A stretch of DNA of 64,000 nt from Cryptomeria japonica (taxonomy: Eukaryota; Streptophyta; Pinopsida; Cupressales; Cupressaceae), in contig NC_081408.1 in the NCBI RefSeq assembly GCF_030272615.1, positions 63,856,614-63,920,613 on the forward strand. Direction: 5' to 3'. A program made the position numbers and the translations under genes. This document shows positions 48,035 through 58,795 of this stretch, in pieces. How positions within the stretch are numbered: the first letter of the stretch is position 1; each line of letters starts with the position of its first letter. The notes beneath the pieces were generated by a model. It searched no databases, had not been told where the DNA came from, and saw only the letters and a list, made by a program, of their open reading frames with translations.

Positions 48035-49492
48035 TGATGCTATGATGAAAGAATAAGTATCCGGTAGATTACTAAGAGGTGAGGGTGAATCAGTAAACTG
48101 GAAAACTGATACAAACTTCCCAAACTCAAACTCAAACTCACAAAGTAAACATATCAATAGAATATTATTGTCAAGATCAATACTCATAAGAATACTCAAC
48201 ATCAACCGATTAATTGTTAAAGCAACTAAACAGTAAACAAAATTCAAGTTGTAAACATCCAAATGCTTAATCACATATCAACACACTCCATCTCTCAATG
48301 CTCATAGTTATTATACCTTATAAGAAGTTAATCAAATAAACTAATAAGATCATAACAAAAAAAACATTCACCACATGACACAAATATTTATATGTGGAAA
48401 ACCAAAATAGGTAAAAACCACGGTGAGATGAGACTCACAAGATAGCTATCTGAACTCTTCTGAAGTTTGCCTTGTTAGGAGCCAAGCCTATTAAAGCTTT
48501 TACAATAAGTCTTGTTAAGAACTGATCCTGTTAGGAATAACTCGGTTAAAGGGATTTACAAATGCCTTGATAAAAAGAAAATACCCTATTAGGAATAACC
48601 TCGGTAGAGGATTTGAGAATCCAAGCTAATGGACAACCTTTATAGAGGATTTAAGAAGTAACCAAGCTTGTTAGAGCTTACCCAGTTAGGGGATTTCAAT
48701 TCTACTGTAAGTGTTAGAAGACAACAGGTTTTTCTTGATCTGTTTGAATAGCACTACATTTGCTTGATCAGGTCCTTTTAAGCTTCAATATGCCTTTACT
48801 CAAACTAGAGATTCATTCTCCAGTTAGGCAACCACACACTCAACTGATTTCAGCCAATTATTGCCAACACCTTTTACAAAATAACTTCATCAACCTTAAA
48901 TACAAATCAATTAGGTTGGTAAGATAAAAAAAACCTAATTCTCTCATAGAGATCACAAACAAATTGGTTCAAGTGTGACCATTGGATTTACATAGCAATC
49001 TATACACATTCTTCAAGAAAATTCCAACTATTCCATGATCACCGCTTCATTGGACTTGCAACTCATCAAGCACTTTGCATTAGATACAATCCAGTTTGCT
49101 CATTCCCTAGACAATCAAACAAACATGCTAGAACAATTTGAACTTATCTTCATACAATGACCACATGTGTCACCATCATTACCTCTCAACAGATAATAAA
49201 CCAACATAACCATTTCAGCAAACTTAAGTAGTTAGGGTTTAACAAAAAAAACAACTAGTAGGGTTTACCGGTTACATAACATAGAAAGGGTTTAACCTTA
49301 CACACCGGTTACCATTTCAACTCACAAAATTACATACTAGTTTACAACATCTTCCTCAAATCTCTTCCTTTCGGTTACAAGACAATATCAATTACAACAA
49401 TATCAGCAATATCAAAAATAATATTACCGGTACAATTGACATCAATGACAACATAACATATCATTAATGCAATCTTCATGCAAATGCCAACA
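48035..49492 (-). repeat. Element B 5' LTR
   Basis: It is 1458 bp. On the minus strand it runs from TGTTGGCATTTGCATG to CATAGCATCA. It contains the repeated CTAACCNGGT-type leader motifs at about 48705-48468. Antisense open frames inside it are chance. Confidence 0.9.
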
Positions 49493-49497
49493 CATGA

Positions 49498-50843
49498 ATA
49501 TTGCATTGATGAAGTATAGTTTTGTCATTGACGTTAATAGCAACCAGTAATGAATATGTATTGCAACCGGTAATGATACAATGATGCAACCGATAGTAAA
49601 ATAGTGATCAACCGATAACCCTAACCAGTTGATAAGCAGAACCCTAATCGATGGAGCTTGGAGAATCGGTAGTGATGATCTATGATCGAATGGTGATTGG
49701 AGATGAAGATGCCATGTATGCATGATGCACATAATGAGTTTCAAAGTGGATTTGGCATGTGAAGATAACCATTTATCTTGGGAATGATCAAATGCATAGC
49801 ATGAAGTAAAAATCGCATGATGAGTTCCAGGATCCAATGTGCGGTAATCCAAGAGTGGTTCAAGTTGTCTAGAACAATGTGTTTGTTGATTTCTATGTAA
49901 TCTAATGGTAATCATTGAACTGATATGTTTGTAATCTCTATGAGATTTGTAGGTTTTGTGTTGTGTTACCGACCTATTGTATTTACTTATAAGATTGATG
50001 ATTTGTTTCAATATTGTGTTGGCAAATTTGGTTAAGTGTGATTGTTGCCAAAATAGAAGGTGTGTCTGCAAGATGTTGTGAAGGCAGATAGGAGAAGAAA
50101 AGGATCTGATTAAGCAAGGAAATGTTATTTCTAGATCAGCAAAGAAGCTCTTGTTCTCTAACCATTACAATAGTTAAATCCTCTAACTGGGTAAGCTTTA
50201 ATAGGATTCTTGTTTAAAACCTCTAACCAGGTGAGCCATTAGCTTGGATTTGAAATCCTCTACCGAGGTTGCCTCTAACATGGTATTATAGTCAATCCCT
50301 TAACCGGGTGGTCCTTAACTGGATCTATTCTTAATAGGACATTATTGTATAAGCTTCTAACAAGGCTTGGCTCCTAACAGGGAGAACTTCAGAAGAGTTC
50401 AAAATACTTGTGGGTATTCATCCCTACTGTGGTTTTTCCCATTTGGGTTTCCATGTGAAAAATCATTATGTCAAGTGGTGAATGATTTTGTGGATGTGTT
50501 TTTGATATGGTTCATATGAATGACTGGTAAAGCCACTTAGATATGTTTAGATGACTGAAAATGATCTGAAATGATTTATTACTAATATTAGTGAAGTGGT
50601 TTAATGTTTTGGTTAAATGGTATGTGAGTTTCAAATTTGCTACATTGTATCTTTGACATTTTGGTCAACTGGTAAAGTTTGACAATGCAGTTGCAGTTTT
50701 TGGTATAGTGACTAAACTAGTTAGTTTAGAAAGTTGTTTCTGTGTTGAAATTAAGTTTGGTAAAATTTTAGTTTATTTTCTATCTATTGATTCACCCCTC
50801 TCTCAATAGGTGACCGGATCCTTATAGTTTCATCATATTATCA
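49498..50843 (+). repeat. Element C 5' LTR, main part
   Basis: It continues the LTR after element B, from ATATTGCATTGATG to CATATTATCA. It holds a conserved leader hairpin word at 50429-50457 and seven or eight CTCTAACCNGGT-type motifs at about 50175-50390. Confidence 0.88.
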
Positions 50844-50845
50844 AT

Positions 50846-50856
50846 TAGTATCAAAT
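50846..50856 (+). other. Element C primer-binding site (decayed)
   Basis: TAGTATCAAAT stands where TGGTATCAGAG is expected. Two G-to-A changes and a later substitution have damaged it. Confidence 0.7.
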
Positions 50857-50912
50857 TTTTTCAGGTCCTCTTATGATTAAGCCTAATATCTTGATGAAAG
50901 ATCTAGGAGAAC

Positions 50913-51441
50913 ATGATGAATAAAGAAGGTCTAAATTTCATAGGGAAAACTACCGAATCTGGAGTGATAGGATGAAGATCTATATCAAGAGCTTAGGAAG
51001 TCAATATTGGGAGCATGTTGTTACTAAATAGAACTTGCCTAGTGGGATTATAACAGATGATCAAAAGAAGGAGGAACAAGAGAACAATCAAGCATTCGAG
51101 CTCGTCATTATTTCCTTGTCTTATTTAGAGTATGTTGATGTCCATGGATTGGAGACTGCATATGAAGTGTGGAAGAAACTGGAAGATATCTATAGCAGTG
51201 ATGAGCACGTTAAGATTGCCAGGTAAGAAAGTCTAAGAGGTGAATTTGATGATATGAGGATGGCTAAAGGAGTAAACATTAAATAGTATGCTCAGAGGAT
51301 CAAGGAGATCATTGGTGAAATCAAAAGTGTTGGAGGTATAGTGGAGGATACCACAATGGTTAACAAGGTGTTGAGAACCCTTCTACTAATCTACGCTATC
51401 CAAGTTGCAGCCATTCATGAACTCAAATCTATTGATAAGAC
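50913..51441 (+). pseudogene. Element C gag remnant, first part
   Basis: The frame opens at 50913 (MMNKEGLNF), shifts within a few codons, and continues as YRIWSDRMKIYIKSLGSQY, then VDVHGLETAYEVWKKLEDI and VLRTLLLIYAIQ to ELKSIDKT, where element D is inserted. TAG and TAA stops occur at positions of Gln or Glu in B and D. It belongs with 58796-62372. Confidence 0.85.
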
Positions 51442-52801
51442 AAATAGTATGATGAAAGAATAAGTATCTAGTAGATTACTGAGAGGGGGGGGGTGAATCA
51501 GTAAACTAAAAAACTGATACAAACATCCCAATCTCAAACTCAAACTCACAAAGTAAACTTATCAATAGAATATCACTGTCAAAATCAATACTCATAAGAA
51601 TACTTAACATTAACCAGTTAACTGTTATAACAACTCAATGGTAAACAACATTCAACTTGAAAAATTCCAAATTCTTAATCATATATCAACACACTCCATC
51701 TCTCAATGCTTCTAGTTATCATGCCTTATTGGAAGTTAGTCAAATCAACAAATAAGATCATAACCACAAAAACATTCACCACATGACACAAATGTTTATA
51801 CATGGAAAACCCAAATAGGTAAAAACCATGGTGAGATGAGACTCACAAGATAGCTATTTGAACTCTTCTGAAGTTCGCCCTGTTAGGAGCCAAACCTGTT
51901 AAAGCTTTTACAATAAGTCATGTTAACAACTGATTCTGTTAGGAATCACCCGGTTAAGTGATTTACAGAATGCCTTGATAAAAAGCAAATACATTGTTTG
52001 GACTAACCTTGCTAGAGGATTTGAGAATCCAAGCTAATAGATCACCTTGGTAGAGGATTTTAGAAGTAACCAAGCTTGTTAGAGCTTACCCGGTTAGGGA
52101 ATTTCAATTATGTTGTCTAAATAGCACTACATTTTCTTGATCAGATCCTTTTAAGATTCAATCTACCTTTACTCAAACTATAGATTCATTCTCTGGTTAG
52201 GCAACCACACACTCAACTGATTTCAACCAACACTTTTCCAATAACTTTACAAACAACTTCATCAACCTTAAATACAAATCACTTAGGTCGGTAACACAAC
52301 AAAAACCCAATTCTCTCATAGAGATTATAAATGAATCGGTTCAAGTGTGAACATTGGATTTACATAGCAATCTATCACATGCTTTGCATTAGATGCAATC
52401 CACTTTTCTCATTCCCCTAACAATCAAAAAAACATTCCAAAACAATCTCAACTTATCTTCTTATAATGATTGCAAGTGTCTCCATCATTACCGCTCAACA
52501 GATAATAAACCAACATAACCATTTCAGCAAACTTAATCGGTAAGGGTTTAACAAAAATAGCTAGTAGGGTTTACCAGTTACATAACATAAAAAGGGTTTA
52601 ACCTTACATACTAGTTACCGGTTCAACTGACAAACTTACATATGTCTTTACAACATCTTCCTCAAAGCTCTTCCTACCGATTACAAGACTATATCAATAA
52701 TAACAACAATATCGTCAATATCATAAATACGATTACTGGTTCAATTGATATCAATCACAACATAACATATCATTAATGCAATCTTCATGCAAATGCCAAC
52801 A
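51442..52801 (-). repeat. Element D 3' LTR
   Basis: It is about 1360 bp, about 96 bp shorter than its partner. Two deletions account for most of the difference, one of roughly 67 bp near 52372 and one of roughly 35 bp near 52112. Confidence 0.9.
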
Positions 52802-52991
52802 ATCTTCCCCTTTGGCATTGATGGCAATACAAATATCAACACCTCTGATTGCTGCTATGATTGGTGAATAGGAATCTTGGTTTACATTACCAAATATTCA
52901 CCATGCTCTATCTGTCTTCAACCTATCACTGGTTTCCCTTTTCCAATCACATAATTCTTCTCCTAATCACATAATTCTTCTTCCCCTTTGA
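52802..52991 (-). other. Element D twin polypurine tracts
   Basis: On the minus strand CAAAGGGGAAGAAG (52979-52991) comes first and CAAAGGGGAAGAT (52802-52814) abuts the LTR. Next to the first tract, AATCACATAATTCTTCT is duplicated in tandem (about 52944-52981). Confidence 0.8.
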
Positions 52992-53153
52992 TAACAATGC
53001 CAATTTGAAAGTAAAACATGTAATTGCAAATTTTCACTATGCATCAACAACATACTACAACTTGATGCTCCCCCTGTGGAATACATCCACTTCTTCATCA
53101 ATCCTTCTAAGATTTTGCAAGTAGTTCAGGGACTAATGCAATCAACATCATGC

Positions 53154-56100
53154 TCAACTAACTTCATGAAGAGGGACAACCCCCAACTGACTTCTAAGAT
53201 GCTCAAATGTAGTCTTAGGCAGAGGTTTGGTAAATATATCTGCAAGCCGCTCCTTGCTAGAAACATGCTCTAAGATAACATATTTACTTTGAAATTTTTC
53301 CCTCAAAAAGTAATACTTCAATTCAATGAGCTTGGTGCGAGCATGAAAAATAGGATTTTTTGAAGTATTAATGGCACTTGTATTATCACATAAAATTTTT
53401 ATAGGTTTTGAGATCTTCATCTTAAAACCTTCCAAAATGTGCCTCATCCAAATAGCCTATGTGCAATTCATATAAGCTGCAACATACTTAGCTTCAATAG
53501 TAGATTGTGAAGTACAACTCTGCTTCTTACTACTCCATGAAACAAGCCTTCCTCCTAGAAATAATTCTCCATCGGTAGTAGTTTTTTGGTCATCAAAATT
53601 TCCTGCCCAATCAACATCTGTGTATGCCTTCAAATCAAAGTTTCCACCATATGGATACAATAATCCATAGTCAACAATACCTTTTAGATACCTAAAAATT
53701 CTCTTGGTTGCTATCAGGTGTGTCTCCTTTGGATTCTTCTGGAATCTTATAACTATACCAGCCGCATGGGCTATATCTAGTCTGTTGTGAACAACATAGT
53801 GTAATTTTCCACTCATTGACATGTATTCCTTTTCATCAGTAGTCTTAGATTCATCTTCCTTGGACAACTTACAACCTGTAACCATTGGTGTTCCAACTGG
53901 TTTATAGTCACTCATGTCAAAAGTCTTCAAAACCTCTTTCACGTACTTAGATTATGTAATAAAAATATCATTCTTCATTTGTTGTATCTGCAAGCCTATG
54001 AAATTTTTTATTTCCCCTACTAAAGACATTTCAAACTCATTTTTCATTCCATCTACAAAACTATTGCTCATGACATCATTACCTCCAAAAATAATATCAT
54101 CAACAAATACTTCACTGGCTAGTATTTCATCTCCTTCAGACTTGAGATAAATATTACTATCATCATTGGTTCTTGCAAAGCCTATCTTTATCAGATGTGT
54201 ATGAAGTCATTCATAACATGCTCTGGGTAGCTAATTTAATCCATAAAAAGCTTGATGCAATCTGCATACCATTTCTTTCTCATCTGTCAAAGCATAACCA
54301 TGTGGCTACTCTATGTATACCTCTTCTTCCAATATCCCATTAAAAAATATAGACTTAACATCCATATAGTATATCTTGAACTTCTTATGGGCTAAAAATG
54401 CAAGTAAAGTTCTGACACCTTCCAGTCTTGCTACTGGTGCAAAATTTTTGCCATAATATTCTCCTTCTTCTTGAGCATAACCCTTGCAGACTAATCTTGC
54501 CTTGTTGTGAACTACAACACTATCTTCATTTAACTTGTTTCTGAATACCGATTTAGTACCTATAACATTCTTGTTTGTCAATCGAGGTACCAGGGTCCAA
54601 GTGTTGTTATTCTCAATTTGATCCAAATCCTCCTCCATAGCTTTAACCCAATAATCATCACCAAATGTCTCCTTAACACTTCTAGGTTCAATGGTGGAGA
54701 TCATGCAAGAGTTATCTCTTATTCTTCTTCTAGTTAGTACTCCAACATCCTTATCCTCAATAATCTTTTTAGTATGGTGGTTCAATCTCACATACCTAGG
54801 AATAATATGATCATTCTCTTAAGGTTCAGCTTCTTCATTATCATCTTCTTATGAATTTATTTGTTCCGGTTGAACAGGTGCATCAGAATTTGCTTTACCT
54901 GTTTCTAATTTAATAGATTTAGGTTCCAAAAGAAAAATGCAAGGATCTTCATCATTTTTCTATGAACTGGTTCCTTCTAAGACTTCAATACATTCATCTA
55001 CTCGAACATCAATGCTCTCAACAATTCTCTTTGTCCAGTTGTGGAAGCATTTATAGGCCTTACTCTTGGTGGAATAACAAAGAAATATGCCTTCATCACT
55101 CTTAGCTTCAAACTTGCTAATATAATCACTCTTTTAATAAAACATTTGCTCCCAAATATCTTAAAATAACTAACATCAGGTGATCTTCCATACCAATATT
55201 CATAAGGGGTCTTGTCCTTATCTCTTTTCACTAGAACTCAGTTCATTGTTTAGAGAGCTATACTTACAACTTCTTTCCAAAATGTTTTCGCTACACCTCC
55301 TTATATCAACATTGTTCTAGCAGCTTCAACCATTGACTAGTTATTCCTCTCTATGATACCATTTTGTTGTGGTGTCCTTAGTGCAGAAAGTTGTCATTTG
55401 ATACCTCTCTCATCATAGTACATAGTCAATTCCTTAGAAGTAAATTCACCACCTTGATCTATTCTCAGACATTTTATCTTTTTGCCACTCTCTTTCTCAA
55501 ATAAGGCCTTGAATTCCATGAACTTACCAAAAGCTTCATTCTTATCCTTCAAGAATGTGACCTACATCATCCTTGAACAATCATTAGTGAAGATCATGAA
55601 ATATTTTTCACCTTGAATGCTTCTTGTTCTTATTGGTCCACATAGATCTGTATGGACCAAATCTTACAAGTTCTCTGCTGAGAAGGACTTGCTCTTGAAA
55701 TTTGAACAAGTCATCTTTCCTAATTAATATTCTTTGCAAAGGGCATTAGTTGGTTTGTCTAGCTAAGGCAGACCTCTTACTGTCTTGGACTTTCTCACTT
55801 TAACAATTTTATCAAAGTTTATATGACAAAATCTCCTATGCCAAAGCCATCTATCATCTATCTTTGCAATCAAACAGTTGCTAACTTTAGGATTAAGATG
55901 AAATAGATAACCTTTGGTTGGTTTCCTAGTTTGAAACAATTCACCTTTGTTGTCAAAGATTTTGCACATACCATTTCTAAACTCCAGTGGGTATCCTCTG
56001 TCATTAAGTTGTGCCACACTCAGTAGATTATGCTCTAGACCTTCAACCCTATAGACATCATCAACACTGCTTTTCCCATTTTGAGAAAAAACTCCCTTAC

Positions 56101-57262
56101 CTTTAACCATATAGGGTGAGTCATTATCAAATCTAAAAACAACGCCATTAAATTCCTTCAAGGAAAGAAATTTTCTCCGATCACCAGTCATGTGATGTGA
56201 ACAACCACTATCAATGATCGAATCATCTAAGTTATCCATCATGGACACTAGTGCCTTCTAATTTGATATCTCTTCCTTAATATCTACAAATACAATATCT
56301 TCACTAGCATCATCATCAGATTCTTCATTAGTGATACCACTATCAACCGCTATAAGACAATCTCTCTTGCCTTTACCCTTATACTTCTGAAATTTCTCTC
56401 TTGTATTGATTTTCACCATTAGGACAATTAGCTTCTATATGACCAATCTTGTTGCCTGCAAAACATTTTAAAGGTAGTTTACCTCTATATTTACTAGTGC
56501 CTATAGGCAGTCATTTTGCTAACAATGCTTCAAGCTCCACTAAGCTATCTTCATCATCAACATCTCTACTGGATCTAGATTCATAGCCATGACAAGTATC
56601 TCTACTTTTTCTCATAGATTTGTTAGAGATAGAAGCTCTAAATGCATATTCTGATTTTTGTACACTCTCATCATAACCATTTAATTCAAAAGCAGTAAGT
56701 TTGTCAATGATAGAGTCAAGAGTTACCTTAGTTTTGTCAATGGACTTCAACTCTTGAATAACTACAACTCAGATAGAATAGACTAGTAGTAGGGTTCTCA
56801 GTACCTTACTGATCACTGTGGCATCTTCCACTTTCCCTCTTGCACTCTTTATTTCACCATCTATCTCTATTATCCTTTGACCATACTGCTGGATGTTCTC
56901 ACCTTCAGACATTCTCATGTCATCAAACTTTCCTCTTAGGCTCTCCTCTTTAGCAATCTTAACATGTTCCTCATTGCTATAAATATCTTCAAGTTTTTTC
57001 CATACTTCATATGCAGTTTCAAGACCATGAACATCTACATATTCAACGTCAGATAGGGAACTGATAATAGGCTCCAATGTTTGATGATTCTCTTGTTGTT
57101 CTTCATTTTGATCATCAGTTAGAGTTCTAGTAGGTGTAATATACTGAGTTTCTACATGATCGGGCAATATTGACTTCCCAAACTCTTAATGTAAATCTTC
57201 ATTTTGTCACTCCATATCTTATAGTTATCATTGTTTAACTTCGGATCTTCCTTCTTCATCAT
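53154..57262 (-). pseudogene. Element D gag-pol polyprotein remnant
   Basis: The frame opens at 57262 (MMKKEDPKLN) and closes at 53154 (VVPLHEVS). Gag has VDVHGLETAYEVWKKLEDI. The zinc knuckle reads CFAGNKIGHIEANC with the second Cys lost. The protease site DSGCSHH is intact near 56210. Integrase is broken by stops around 55740 and near the NGIIERNN region. Reverse transcriptase has YYMDVKSIFFNG and FVDDIIFGG near 54090. RNase H keeps the block from RHILEGF through LCDNTSAINTSKNP and FHARTKLIELKYYFL to DIFTKPLPKTTF. Stops are mainly TAA and TAG. Compared with B it has the better protease and RNase H but a worse integrase. Confidence 0.9.
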
Positions 57263-57321
57263 GATCTACAAGAACTTTTCCTCAAGCTGTTAGGCTTTTA
57301 GATTTAAGAGGACTTGAGTTT

Positions 57322-57332
57322 CTCTCATACCA
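57322..57332 (-). other. Element D primer-binding site
   Basis: On the minus strand TGGTATGAGAG, one mismatch from the initiator Met tRNA complement. Confidence 0.85.
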
Positions 57333-57334
57333 AT

Positions 57335-58790
57335 TGATGGTATGATGAAAGAATAAGTATCCAGCAGATTACTGAGAGTGGGGGAGTGAATTCGTAAATC
57401 AAAAAACTAATACAAACTTCCCAATCTCAAACTCAAACTCACAAAGTAAACTTATCAATAGAATATCACTGCCAAAATCAATACTCATAAGAATAATTAA
57501 CATTAACTGGTTAACTGATATAACAACTTATCAGTAAACAACATTCAACTTGAAAACTTCCAAATGCTTAATCATATATTAACACACTCCATCTCTCAAT
57601 GCTTCCAATTATCATGCCTTATCAGAAGTTAGTCAAATCAACAAATAATATCATAACCACAAAAACATTCACCACATGACACGAATGTTTATACGTGGAA
57701 AACCCAAATAGGTAAAAACCACAGTGAGATGAGACTCACAAGTTAGCTATTTGAACTCTTCTGAAGTTCGCCCTATTAGGAGCCAAGCCTGTTAAAGCAT
57801 TTACAATAGTTCCTGTTAAGAACTGGTCCTATTAGGAATCACTCGGTTAAGGGATTTACAAAATGCCATGCTAAAAAGAAAATACACTATTAGGAGTAAC
57901 CTCGGTAGAGGATTTGAGAATCCAAGCTAATGGATCACCTTGTTAGAGGATTTAAGAAGTATCCAAGCTTGTTAGAGCTTACCTGGTTAGGGAATTTCTA
58001 TTCTGCTATAATTGTTAGAAAACAATAGATTTTCTTGATCTGTTTGAATAGCACTACATTTTCTAGATCAGATCCCTTTAAACTTCAATTTGCCTTTAAT
58101 CAAAGTGCAGATTTATTCTCCCATTAGGCAACCACAAACTCAACTGATTTCAGCCAACACTTTGTCAACAACTTTACAACAACTTCATCGACCTTAAATA
58201 CAAATCACTTAGGTCGATAACACAATGCAAACTGAATTATCTCATAGAGATTACAAACAAATTGGTACAAGTGTGACCATTGGAATTACATAGCAATCTA
58301 TACACATTCTTGAATAAAATTCCAACTGCTCCATGATCACCACTTCATCGGACCTATAACTCATCACATGGTTTGCATTAGATGCAATCTACTTTGCTCA
58401 TTCCCTAAACAATCAAACAAATGCGCCAAAACAATCTAAACTTATCTAATTATAATGATCACAAGTGTCTCCATCATTACTACTCAATAGATAATAAACC
58501 AACATAACCATTTCAACAAACTTTATCAATTAGGGTTTAACAAAAACAACTGTTAGGGTTTACCTATTACATAACATAGAAAGGGTTTAGCCTTATATAC
58601 CGTTTACCAGTTCAACTCAAAAACTCACATACCGCTTTATAAAATCTTCCTCAAAGCTCTTCCTACCGATTACAAGACAATATCAATAATGACAACAATA
58701 TCATCAATATCATAAAAACCATTACTAGTTCAATTGACATCAGTGACAACATAGCATATCATTAATGCAATATTCATGCAAATGCCAACA
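57335..58790 (-). repeat. Element D 5' LTR
   Basis: It is 1456 bp. On the minus strand it runs from TGTTGGCATTTGCATG to CATACCATCA. It carries the same repeated leader motifs as B (about 57990-57772). Confidence 0.92.
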
Positions 58791-58795
58791 AAGAC

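Larger units (their letters stand above)
42192..49492 (-). mobile_element. Copia retrotransposon B (inserted in C)
   Basis: It is a structurally complete minus-strand element of 7301 bp with LTRs at 48035-49492 (5') and 42192-43624 (3'), a primer-binding site at 48021-48032 and gag-pol at 47962-43958. It is flanked by a perfect CATGA duplication (42187-42191 and 49493-49497). Joining the flanks restores the start of the C LTR, GCATGA followed by ATATTGCATTGATG. The LTRs differ at roughly one base in twelve over the first 230 bp by eye. Confidence 0.95.
51442..58790 (-). mobile_element. Copia retrotransposon D (inserted in C gag)
   Basis: It is a structurally complete minus-strand element of 7349 bp with LTRs at 57335-58790 (5') and 51442-52801 (3'), a primer-binding site, gag-pol at 57262-53154 and twin polypurine tracts. 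Flanks share AAGAC (51437-51441 and 58791-58795). Joining them restores the C codons for SIDKTKVTIES. The left terminus of the 3' LTR has drifted (AAATAGTATG for TGATGGTATG), so its exact edge is uncertain by three bases. Confidence 0.93.

Noticed and set aside
49442-50071. A 209-codon minus-strand open frame
   Set aside because: It is antisense within the C 5' LTR and shows no family features; the homologous part of the 3' LTR has only a shorter frame (62842-63054).
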